50,108 nucleotides of DNA from Salinicola socius (GTDB lineage Bacteria; Pseudomonadota; Gammaproteobacteria; Pseudomonadales; Halomonadaceae): positions 1 through 50,108 of the forward strand of contig NZ_MSDO01000006.1 in NCBI RefSeq assembly GCF_001937195.1. The letters are read 5' to 3'. Position numbers and translations under genes: made by a program. This document shows positions 30,388 to 41,343 of the stretch, in pieces. Each line of letters begins with the position of its first letter. The stretch's first letter is position 1. The notes under the pieces were generated by a model. The model was not told the DNA's origin. It saw only the letters and a program-made list of their open reading frames with translations, and searched no databases.

Positions 30388-30443
30388 GGCAAGGAGGCAA
30401 GGAGGCAAGGAGGCAAGGAGGCAAGGAGGCAAGGAGGCAAGGA
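30388..30443 (+). repeat. Seven perfect tandem copies of an 8-bp unit (GGCAAGGA)
   Basis: The unit GGCAAGGA repeats seven times without error (56 bp), then GGG. It starts 12 bp after the stop of the TolC-type gene and ends 180 bp before the MAPEG start. Every unit contains AAGGAGG, a full Shine-Dalgarno sequence, on the plus strand. Because 8 is not a multiple of 3, slippage would shift any reading frame across it. I found no credible gene spanning the array, so a phase-variation role is only a possibility. Confidence 0.9.
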
Positions 30444-30623
30444 GGGTATCAGGTGCCGGGAGAACGCCGCAAAATCGGGCCGAGCGCCAATGACGAGCCG
30501 AAAAACCAGGATGAGACGTGACGCTTCGGCCTCGCTCGAGAAGCACGCGCCGCCAACGCGATCTGCTACCTTGGGTAAGAGTCGCTGGTCATCGTGTCCA
30601 GCAGGATCGACGAGAGGATCGAC

Positions 30624-31010
30624 ATGAGTCTACCGCTGTGGTGTCTGCTGATAACGGCTTTGTTGCCATTCTGGCTGGCTTTCTGGGGCAGCAACGTCCG
30701 GCGACAGGAATTCGGGCATCTCGATAACCATCATCCCCGCCAGCAGTATGGGCAGATGACGGGCAAGGGTGCTCGCCTATGGGCAGCCCAGAGCAATGCC
30801 TGGGAGGCGTTGGCACTGTTCACGGCCGGTATCGTTGCGATCCAGACAGCCGGTGGTGGCTGGCTGGCGGACATCGCCTGCGTAATCTTCGTGCTGGCTC
30901 GAATCGGGCACGGGATCTGCTATGCCATGGACATGGCCACACTGCGATCGTCCCTGTTTATCGTCGCGTTCCTTGCCGTGCTGTGTCTGTTTCTGACGGC
31001 GCTCGTCTAG
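30624..31010 (+). CDS. MAPEG family membrane protein
   Basis: Small integral membrane protein of 128 residues with four predicted helices (about 2-22, 57-77, 80-100, 105-127). The arrangement and the RARxxHxxxY-like segment (LARIGHGICYAMD at about 89-101) plus GARLWAAQSNAWEALALF (about 45-62) fit the bacterial MAPEG family, related to eukaryotic glutathione-using membrane enzymes. The bacterial role is unknown. The ATG at 30624 has GAGAGGA at 30612-30618. It is followed by the GGDEF-EAL gene after 71 bp on the same strand. Confidence 0.85.
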   Translation: MSLPLWCLLITALLPFWLAFWGSNVRRQEFGHLDNHHPRQQYGQMTGKGARLWAAQSNAWEALALFTAGIVAIQTAGGGWLADIACVIFVLARIGHGICYAMDMATLRSSLFIVAFLAVLCLFLTALV

Positions 31011-31081
31011 TCGAACCAGGTCGAGATATCGGTGCGGGAGACCCGGCAGTTGGAGAACCGTCGTCAGGGAAACGAAAGTCC

Positions 31082-33307
31082 ATGGAGCCCATCAAGTTTT
31101 CACGCAATGGGCCGATAGGATTCGAGCTGCAGGCCAGGGGTCGCTTCCGCCATTCCAGAACCATCGAGATCCAGTCCATGTCCACCGACTATGAATCTCA
31201 TAGTGAATCGCCCGCTCATGACGATGCTGGTGCCGAACAATCGGCCTCGCTCGTGCCGATGCAGGAACCTATGGATATCGTCGATCTGGACTCGCATCGG
31301 CAGTGGGCGTTGGAGGCCATGGCGGCAGCCCAGAACTCCTACTGGAGATGGAACTCTCCCGACCGTAGTTTCCTCTGCGGCACCCTGGATGCTCGGGCTC
31401 ATCACGCCGATGAGCCCATGCGCCTCGATTGGTGGACATTACTGAAGGCAATGCCATCGACCGAGCGTCGCCGCCTGATTATCTTGTGGCGACGAATCAA
31501 TCGTGGCGAACAGGACCGCGTCGACATCCTGATCCAGCCCGACGCGACCCAGACATCAATCTGGTGGCGCATTCGCGGTGCCATCACCGCTCGCGATGAC
31601 CAATCCGCTCCCGAGACAGCAACCGGTATCTGGGAAGTGATCGATGACCCACGCGATCAACGAAACCACGGCAGTATCCGGGCCCACGCGTTTGCCGCCT
31701 CGCGCGATCCGATGCTGGTCGTCGACGAGCGCTGGCGGATTCTCGAAACCAACGATGCATTCACCGAGCTCGGCGGCCTGCCGTCCAGCACGATCATCGG
31801 TCGCGCGCTGCAGCAGTATATCCAAGCCGATGTCCTTCACTGCGACCTGGCAACCATCGCGCGGAGTGACCGGATCCAGCATCACGAGGGCGTCTTTCAT
31901 GTCGAGGGAGAGTCCCCCGTACCGGTCGAACTGACCCTCAGCCACTTCACCCTGGACGAGACTGGCCAGACGCATTACATCGCCGCGCTTCGAGACATCT
32001 CGGCACGCAAGCGCTCCGAGCGCGAGCTCGAGCATCTCGCCAGAATCGATACGCTGACGCAGCTTCCCAACCGCGCGACACTGCAGCAGATGCTGAATCG
32101 TCGCTTGCCGAAACTCGCTCCGGGACACGGGCTGGCGATCCTCTTCATCGATCTGGACGGTTTCAAGCACATCAACGACTCGCTGGGCCACCAGTCAGGC
32201 GACACGCTGCTCAAGATCATGGTCAAGCGCCTGCGTGCAACGCTGCGTAGCAAGGATCTCGTCGCGCGCTGGGGCGGCGATGAATTCGTGGTGGTCATCG
32301 ACGTCGGCAGCGACGCGGAGATGGCCGACAAGATCGCCCGGCGCCTGCTCGAGGCACTGGCCCACCCCATGGTGATCAGCGGCCATCAGATCAGCGTCAC
32401 GGCCAGCATCGGCGTCGTACACGCCCCACGCAATGGACGCGATACCGAAACGCTGCTCAAGCATGCCGATGTCGCCATGTATGCAGCCAAGGATAGCGGC
32501 AAGAACGCTATCGTCGCCTATCACGATCAGTTGAAGCATCACAATCTCGAGCAGATTTCGATGCTCTCCCATTTGCGTGAAGCCATCGTCAGGGAGTCGC
32601 TGGATTTCGTCGTTCAACCCAAGTTCGATGGCAACAATCGCGTGATCGGCGCAGAACTCCTGGCGCGTTGGCTGAGCGCCGAGTACGGGCAAGTTCCCCC
32701 GACGACTTTCGTGCCCCTCGCCGAACACAATGGCATGGCGTCGGCACTGGGAAATCTGGCCATCGAACGTGCTGCGCAGTATGCCGCGCGTCTCGCAACA
32801 ACAGGCAATCCGCTTCCGGTGGCGGTCAACATCTCGGCACTGCACGTCATGGATGACGCCCTGGCGGGCACGTTGCGCAGCGCCTGCCAGCGCCACCGTA
32901 TCACCGCCGACCAGCTCGAGCTCGAGGTAACGGAATCGGTGTTCATGGAAAACTCGCGAGCACCGGAAGCCCGGATCGAGCATCTCCGAAGCCTGGGCTT
33001 CCGTGTCGCGATGGACGACTTCGGCGCTGGCTACTCGTCGCTGGGTTATCTCAAACGACTCCCCTTCGATACCATCAAGATCGATCGCAGCTTCATGCAG
33101 GATCTGGAGGCGGATCCCCGATCCCGCCATCTGTTGGCAGGCATCGTCGGGCTGTGCGACCGGCTCGGCATGGAGACCGTCGCCGAAGGGGTCGAGACAA
33201 AAGAGCAGTGGCAACTGCTTCAAGCCTTGGGGGTCAAGCAGTATCAGGGCTACTTTCTGGGGCGCCCCATGGCGATGGAGCAGCTGATCGAACGGCTGAA
33301 GACCTGA
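31082..33307 (+). CDS. PAS-GGDEF-EAL cyclic-di-GMP signalling protein
   Basis: Cytoplasmic protein of about 741 residues with no membrane segment. An N-terminal PAS-like region (about 70-195) and a PAS domain (about 200-320) precede the GGDEF domain, whose GGDEF is intact at 398-402 with the inhibitory I-site RSKD at 389-392. The EAL domain follows. Its signature reads ELLAR (525-529) instead of EALLR, but the ExLxR pattern and metal or catalytic residues are kept (VNISA, ELEVTES, MDDFGAGYSSL, IKIDRSF, AEGVET, YQGYFLG). Both synthase and phosphodiesterase activities are therefore possible. The start is uncertain: ATG 31082 (AGGGA upstream) or ATG 31178 (MSTDYESHS). It lies 0.7 kb after the secretion operon. 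Confidence 0.92.
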   Translation: MEPIKFSRNGPIGFELQARGRFRHSRTIEIQSMSTDYESHSESPAHDDAGAEQSASLVPMQEPMDIVDLDSHRQWALEAMAAAQNSYWRWNSPDRSFLCGTLDARAHHADEPMRLDWWTLLKAMPSTERRRLIILWRRINRGEQDRVDILIQPDATQTSIWWRIRGAITARDDQSAPETATGIWEVIDDPRDQRNHGSIRAHAFAASRDPMLVVDERWRILETNDAFTELGGLPSSTIIGRALQQYIQADVLHCDLATIARSDRIQHHEGVFHVEGESPVPVELTLSHFTLDETGQTHYIAALRDISARKRSERELEHLARIDTLTQLPNRATLQQMLNRRLPKLAPGHGLAILFIDLDGFKHINDSLGHQSGDTLLKIMVKRLRATLRSKDLVARWGGDEFVVVIDVGSDAEMADKIARRLLEALAHPMVISGHQISVTASIGVVHAPRNGRDTETLLKHADVAMYAAKDSGKNAIVAYHDQLKHHNLEQISMLSHLREAIVRESLDFVVQPKFDGNNRVIGAELLARWLSAEYGQVPPTTFVPLAEHNGMASALGNLAIERAAQYAARLATTGNPLPVAVNISALHVMDDALAGTLRSACQRHRITADQLELEVTESVFMENSRAPEARIEHLRSLGFRVAMDDFGAGYSSLGYLKRLPFDTIKIDRSFMQDLEADPRSRHLLAGIVGLCDRLGMETVAEGVETKEQWQLLQALGVKQYQGYFLGRPMAMEQLIERLKT

Positions 33308-33501
33308 GACCGATATCTCCTCCCTGGCCCGACTTGTCTTTACGTGTCAGGTCACCGTTCATCGCAACGTTCTTTGAAATCACGACACCCTCTGAAAATC
33401 GCGTTTCGTCGGCGGCGATGCAGGCACCGCACCGGTGGCGTTGCGCGTCGTGCTGACGTAACGTGCTGGATTCCCTCGATCGATTTCACGAAGCCGTTGC
33501 C

Positions 33502-34383
33502 ATGTCTCCGATTTTCAGTCTGATAGCGCCCGCATCGTACACTCGCCCCGAGATACTGGCGCAGGCCGCTCAAGCCCTGCAGTCATTCGGTATTGCCGTA
33601 CGCTTCCCCGCTCGATTGCAGAACCAGAAGCGTTACCTGGCAGGCGATGTCGACCATCGCCTGCAGACGCTTTACGACGCCTACGCCGATCCCGGAACTG
33701 ACGCCGTGTGGGCCGTTCGCGGCGGCTACGGATGCGCACACCTGGCCACCGAGATCGATTGGGACAGACTGTCTGCCAAGCCGCTGATCGGCTATTCCGA
33801 TCTCAGCGTGCTGCTGGATCAATGCCACCGTCACGGATTGCCGGCCATTCACGGACCGGTGATGAAAGAGGGCGTGAAGCTCACGGCCGATGATCCAGCC
33901 CTGCGTGCCGCGAGCCATCGCGATTTCGGCGCGCTGCTTGCACTTCTCGAGGGCAAGCCTGCCGAAAGCGTGACATTGACGCCCGTTTCGAGCGCATTGG
34001 AAAACCCCATCGAAGGGCCGCTGGTGGGGGGCAATCTCTCGACCCTGGCCAGCGTTGCGGGTAGCTCGCTGGCGTTCCGCGCGCCGCCGGGTGCCATCGT
34101 GATTCTCGAGGATGTCGGTGAGCCCTACTACCGACTCGAACGCGACCTTTGGCAACTGGCCTACTCAGGGGCACTGGATGATGCCGCTGCCGTGTGCATC
34201 GGCACTTTCGAAGACTGCGTTCCCTACGGCGAGCTGCATATCGAGACGCTGTTCGAGACGTGGCTGGCGCCCCGCGGATTGCCACTCTACGCCGGCCTGC
34301 CGATAGGACATGGGCGCGACAACCTGCCCTGGCGCTACGGGACGAACGCACGCATTGCCGCCAACCAGCTTCATTTCGGCTGA
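33502..34383 (+). CDS. ldcA: LD-carboxypeptidase (S66 family)
   Basis: Serine peptidase that trims the terminal D-Ala from murein tetrapeptides during cell-wall recycling in the cytoplasm. The protein is 293 residues, the usual size. The nucleophile lies in the GYSD motif (S99, PLIGYSDLSVLL). The conserved glutamate region ILEDVGEPYYRLERDLWQL is near 200-218, and the catalytic histidine is in PIGHGRDN near 270. VRGGYGC at 72-78 is the family's N-terminal block. The frame is open to 33463, but MSPIFSLIAPAS at 33502 gives the standard beginning. The ribosome-binding site is weak. It is a single gene between the GGDEF-EAL gene and convergent fadA. Confidence 0.92.
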   Translation: MSPIFSLIAPASYTRPEILAQAAQALQSFGIAVRFPARLQNQKRYLAGDVDHRLQTLYDAYADPGTDAVWAVRGGYGCAHLATEIDWDRLSAKPLIGYSDLSVLLDQCHRHGLPAIHGPVMKEGVKLTADDPALRAASHRDFGALLALLEGKPAESVTLTPVSSALENPIEGPLVGGNLSTLASVAGSSLAFRAPPGAIVILEDVGEPYYRLERDLWQLAYSGALDDAAAVCIGTFEDCVPYGELHIETLFETWLAPRGLPLYAGLPIGHGRDNLPWRYGTNARIAANQLHFG

Positions 34384-34422
34384 GTCTTTCACCGCCACAT
34401 CGTTCACGGCGTCCGGCCCCGC

Positions 34423-34452
34423 AAAAAAACCGCCTCGCACAATGCGAGGCGG
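34423..34452 (-). terminator. Rho-independent terminator of fadBA
   Basis: On the minus strand a 10-bp stem (CCGCCTCGCA, loop TTG, TGCGAGGCGG; 34452-34430) is followed by seven T residues (34429-34423). It lies 29 bp after the fadA stop. The position and T-run make it a strong terminator. It also separates fadA from convergent ldcA. Confidence 0.9.
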
Positions 34453-34481
34453 CCCTATGCCCGTCACTACCGGCCTGACGT

Positions 34482-37849
<3,368 letters not shown>

Positions 37850-38210
37850 GGGAAATCTCCGTGCCATGGCTGCGAAAACGCCTCGTGTTGGCATCGACGA
37901 GGCGAATCATACGACTGTTTGAATATCGAAAGCTTGAGCCGCGCGAGTGGCCTCGTCAAGCTCAACCAAAGTCTCGGCCTGGATACTTACACGGCTCTTC
38001 TCGGGCACCGCTCGAACTCTCGCGCCGGCGCAGCCCCCCCGCGATACGGGGCGCACTACGCCGTCTTCGCGCAAAACCGTGCCTTACCCGCTAGAATGCC
38101 TCACCCGTCAGCCCGCTGTCTCTCCATCGCACGGATGTCGGCTGGCGACCGTGGCAATCACCCGATGCGGGAATCATTCGAATCCGGAATCACTCCAAGG
38201 AGCCTGGCCC
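37850..38210. other. Divergent spacer between fadB and the DUF2914-type gene
   Basis: 361 bp without a credible gene. The fadB side has a TATGAT -10-like hexamer (minus strand, 37911-37906) but no convincing -35. I looked for FadR-like or PsrA-like palindromes and found none. The other side carries AAGGAG at 38197-38202 before a GTG start. Confidence 0.5.
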
Positions 38211-39347
38211 GTGGCCGTGAAAGCACCCATGACGTCTTCGACACTGGCTCGGCTGGAACCGCTGGTTGCTCGCTTGCGCCGCTACCACTGGATCTGGCCC
38301 CCTGTCGCCTTCGTGCTGGGTTTGCTGGGATTTTTCCTGGTCAATCGACAGCAGTGGCTGGGCGCGCTGCTTGCACTGGGACTGGTGCTGACCTGGGTCT
38401 TGCTGATTGTCGAAAGCGTTGCCAGTAAATGGCTGACACGACACGGCCGCAACGCGGCGCTGCCTCGCGCCGCGGCGACGTTCATCGCACAGATGGTTCA
38501 TCAGGAAACGCTGTTTTTCTCTCTCCCGTTCTTTCTTGCCACGACCATCTGGACCAGCGGTCAGGCCATCTTTACCGGGCTGCTGATCATCTGCTCGATC
38601 CTCGCCATTCTGGATCCCCTGTATTTCGGTCTGTCCAACCGCCATCGCTGGCTCTACTTCCTGCTCCACGCGCTCTGCGTGTTCGTGGTGATGCTGGTCA
38701 CGCTGCCCATCATGCTGAGCCTGACCACCGGGGAGAGTCTGATTCTGTCGATTGTGGCGATGATGTTCTTCAGCCTCCCTAGCGTCGTGGGGCTGCTCAA
38801 GCCAGGGGGAATTGTCCGCTGGCTCGCCATGGCAGGGTTGCTGATCGTGCTGGGTGGCATTGCCTGGACCGGGCGAAGCTGGATACCACCGGCGACGCTG
38901 TGGTTGTCAGGCAGCGCGCTCTCCCCCGGCTTCGACACGGCCGCGCGCGAGCCCAGCGGTAGCATGAAGTTGACGCCGCAAGCCCTTCAGTCCCGTGGGC
39001 TCTACGTCTACACAGCGATCCGGGCGCCGCGTGGTCTGCGCGAAAAGATCTATCACGTGTGGCGTCATGACGGCGACGTGGTGGAGCGCATCGCACTGGT
39101 CATTCATGGCGGGCGAGATCAGGGGTACCGGGCCTGGACCCACAAGCAGAATTTCTCCGGCGAACTGGAGGGTCGTTGGCAGATCGACGTGATGACCCAG
39201 ACCGGCCAACGAATCGGCAGCGTCCGTTTCACGGTGGCCGATGATGACGATGCCACGATGGCCGACGGCAGAATACAGCGTCCACCGGGCATCCCGGGCT
39301 GGAATATCCGTCATCTATTAGGAAACGATGGTGAACAGGACGACTAA
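38211..39347 (+). CDS. DUF5924/DUF2914-type membrane protein
   Basis: Protein of 378 residues. It has about seven hydrophobic helices in the N-terminal two thirds (about 25-235; examples WPPVAFVLGLLGFFLV, LGALLALGLVLTWVLLI and LILSIVAMMFFSLPSVVGLL). A soluble C-terminal domain (about 280-360) has the DUF2914 pattern: YHVWRHDGDVVERIALVIHGGRDQGYRAW, WQIDVMTQTGQRIGSVRF. The DUF5924 label for the membrane part is from memory and less sure. The function is unknown. Translation most likely starts at GTG 38211, because AAGGAG lies eight bases upstream; the open frame continues to 37947. The DUF2914 part probably faces the periplasm or cytoplasm as a small beta domain. Confidence 0.75.
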   Translation: MAVKAPMTSSTLARLEPLVARLRRYHWIWPPVAFVLGLLGFFLVNRQQWLGALLALGLVLTWVLLIVESVASKWLTRHGRNAALPRAAATFIAQMVHQETLFFSLPFFLATTIWTSGQAIFTGLLIICSILAILDPLYFGLSNRHRWLYFLLHALCVFVVMLVTLPIMLSLTTGESLILSIVAMMFFSLPSVVGLLKPGGIVRWLAMAGLLIVLGGIAWTGRSWIPPATLWLSGSALSPGFDTAAREPSGSMKLTPQALQSRGLYVYTAIRAPRGLREKIYHVWRHDGDVVERIALVIHGGRDQGYRAWTHKQNFSGELEGRWQIDVMTQTGQRIGSVRFTVADDDDATMADGRIQRPPGIPGWNIRHLLGNDGEQDD

Positions 39348-39424
39348 TCGCCAACCATTGTGGCTTGCATTATCCTGCGGCGCTTTGGAGAATGTTAGGA
39401 CGTTCACGATTCAGGTAATCCGCT

Positions 39425-39877
39425 ATGGCACAGCATATCGGCTTTAAACTGGCACGCCTGCCGCGACTCTGGCGCGCTGTCATCGATGAACGCTTGGCGC
39501 CACTGGGCTTGACCCAGACACGCTGGGTGACGCTCTGGAACCTGCGCAACATGGGTGGAGGTCAGGCCCAGTGCGATCTGGCGCGGGCCATCGGTGTGGA
39601 GGCGCCCTCGCTGGTGCGCACGTTGGACCAGTTGGCCGAGCAGAATTTGATCGAGCGCCGTCCGTGCGCCGAGGATCGTCGCACCAAGCGGCTTCATCTG
39701 ACGGATGACGCGACGCCGCTACTCGAGAAGATCGAAGAGATCGTCAACGCCGTCCGCGATGAAATGCTGGGTGGATTCACGCAGGAAGAGGTCGATACGT
39801 TCGAGAGCATGCTGGACCGTATCGAAAAAAACGGGCTGGACTTGCAACGGCAGTCCGAGGAGGCCAAGGCGAGCTGA
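39425..39877 (+). CDS. slyA: MarR-family transcriptional regulator SlyA
   Basis: Dimeric winged-helix regulator of 150 residues. The run ARLPRLWRAVIDERLAPLGL (10-29) with TQTRWVTLWNL follows E. coli/Salmonella SlyA closely, and the recognition-helix part VEAPSLVRTLDQLAEQNLI (58-76) and wing CAEDRRTKRLHLT are conserved. SlyA proteins counter H-NS-type silencing and control envelope and stress genes. The dimerisation helices are at both ends. No SlyA palindrome was recognised upstream. The gene is 77 bp after the DUF2914-type gene. Confidence 0.88.
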   Translation: MAQHIGFKLARLPRLWRAVIDERLAPLGLTQTRWVTLWNLRNMGGGQAQCDLARAIGVEAPSLVRTLDQLAEQNLIERRPCAEDRRTKRLHLTDDATPLLEKIEEIVNAVRDEMLGGFTQEEVDTFESMLDRIEKNGLDLQRQSEEAKAS

Positions 39878-40003
39878 TCCCGTCCTGGCTCGGCTCTAGC
39901 CCGAATTCTAGCCGGCTCGAATTCCGACCGGCTCGACGCGTTCGGTGCTGGCCGCGCCCCGGCAAACCCACTCTCCGTATTCCCGTCTGGCGGTGCGTGG
40001 CGC

Positions 40004-40525
40004 TCATAGCGGCCGGGTCGGAACCTCGACTTTTCTGCCGCTACCGGCCAGGGTGTCACGCATCGAGAGCCAGCTTGCCCAATCCTGCTGAAATCGCTCC
40101 AGACTCATCGCTTCCTGCCACCAGACGCACATCGTGTGTTTACCGGATTCGACGATCAGCGCATCCGCCGGCAACTGCTCCAGCCACTGTTTCAGCGCCG
40201 CCAGCCGATCTGCATCCAACGATGGCAACGGCGCCTGACGCCAGCGCCACTGATCCGTCGCCGCTTCCAGCGCCTCACTGGCGACGTCGTTACGGATCAC
40301 GGTGAAATCGCTACCCGTCTCCGTACCGGGATAACGCAGCCGATAACCGGTGAGCGCAACATTCGGCATTGCCAGCGGCGCCTTGGTGAAATTCAGCTCC
40401 CCGCCATTGGCCTTGACGTGCCGCCGCATCTGGCCCCGGATGGATTCGCCTCGACTGGGTCGAAGCCACACCATCGGTGACAGAATCAACAGCACCGCAA
40501 CCAATAGAAAACCCAATACCGCCAT
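40004..40525 (-). CDS. Hypothetical single-pass membrane-anchored protein
   Basis: I do not recognise a family. The protein is 173 residues with one N-terminal membrane helix (about 2-18, AVLGFLLVAVLLILSPMVWL) followed by an Arg-rich stretch and a soluble domain. That domain contains TGYRLRYPGTETGSDFTVI, DQWRWRQAPLP and TMCVWWQEAMSLERFQQDWASWL. By the positive-inside rule the soluble part could be cytoplasmic. A longer frame to 40756 exists, but its extra N-terminus is Arg-rich with no structure. The ATG at 40525 has a strong AGGAGG-type site just upstream. The neighbours, slyA and a universal stress gene, give no functional hint. Confidence 0.75.
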   Translation of the reverse strand: MAVLGFLLVAVLLILSPMVWLRPSRGESIRGQMRRHVKANGGELNFTKAPLAMPNVALTGYRLRYPGTETGSDFTVIRNDVASEALEAATDQWRWRQAPLPSLDADRLAALKQWLEQLPADALIVESGKHTMCVWWQEAMSLERFQQDWASWLSMRDTLAGSGRKVEVPTRPL

Positions 40526-40807
40526 TACCTCTCCCCTCCTGTCTCGACCGCCTGTCCCCGAACCTGGCGGATGCCGGACCTGTGGCGTCGGGGCCGATGG
40601 ACGCCGAATCCGCCGGCGCCGAACGACGGCGATGCATGACGCGATGCCATCTGTCCGCAAACGATTGCATCGCGTTGCGTCACGGCAGCGCATGGTTGAT
40701 GATCGTCTGCGCGCCTGACCGCAGACCATTGTCGGAAATGACGTTGTGTCGTCCATGAGGCGCGCTTACAGTTAGTCATGTTCTTTCGCCGGACGGGGGA
40801 TTACCCG

Positions 40808-41263
40808 ATGAGCAACGAATACCATCACGTGCTGGTTGCCGTGGATCTGACCAAGGATTCGCATAAGGTACTGGAACGAGCGATTCCCATCGCGCGCCGG
40901 AATCAGGCCAAGCTCTCGATCATCCATACGCTGGAGCCTCTGGGATTCGCCTATGGCGGCGATATCCCGATGGACCTGACGAGTATCCAGGATCAACTCG
41001 ACGAGCATGCCACGCAACGGCTGGCAGACATCTCCGACCCCTACGATATCCCGCGAGAAGATCAGCATATCGTAGTGGGAATGCCTGACACCGAAATCCA
41101 GCGCTTTGCCAAGGAACACGATGTCGATCTGATCGTCGTGGGTTCCCACGGGCGTCACGGTTTCGCGCTACTGCTGGGTTCGACGTCCACCGGCGTTCTC
41201 CACGGAGCGGAGTGCGACGTGCTGGCAGTTCGCGTCGGCAAGGATGGCGAAACGGAAGAGTGA
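40808..41263 (+). CDS. Universal stress protein (UspA family)
   Basis: Cytoplasmic stress protein of 151 residues. The beta-alpha start YHHVLVAVDLTKDSHKVLERA and the C-terminal ATP-type motif GSHGRHGFALLLGSTSTGVL (G-2x-G-9x-G-S/T pattern) identify the UspA fold. Members with this motif usually bind ATP. The ATG at 40808 follows a GGGGGA site; an in-frame ATG at 40778 would add ten residues. It is a single gene, convergent with uup. The particular subfamily (UspA versus UspE) is not assigned. Confidence 0.92.
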   Translation: MSNEYHHVLVAVDLTKDSHKVLERAIPIARRNQAKLSIIHTLEPLGFAYGGDIPMDLTSIQDQLDEHATQRLADISDPYDIPREDQHIVVGMPDTEIQRFAKEHDVDLIVVGSHGRHGFALLLGSTSTGVLHGAECDVLAVRVGKDGETEE

Positions 41264-41290
41264 CCCCGCCTTCGCCCCGTGACTCAACTC

Positions 41291-41321
41291 GCCCCTTGCC
41301 CGCCGCTGACGGGCAAGGGGC
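41291..41321. terminator. 12-bp hairpin between convergent usp and uup
   Basis: A perfect stem of 12 bp (GCCCCTTGCCCG 41291-41302 with 41310-41321) has a 7-nt loop, 27 bp after the stress-protein stop and 22 bp from the uup stop. No T-run follows on either strand. It is probably a shared bidirectional terminator. Confidence 0.55.
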
Positions 41322-41343
41322 CCGGTACTGTCGTCACCGACTG

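Noticed and set aside
30388-30443. CRISPR-like array
   Set aside because: The unit is 8 bp, directly tandem and without spacers, so it is a simple sequence repeat.
37850-38210. FadR or PsrA operator for fadBA
   Set aside because: CTGTTTGAA-like strings occur, but no palindrome matching either regulator's site could be drawn.
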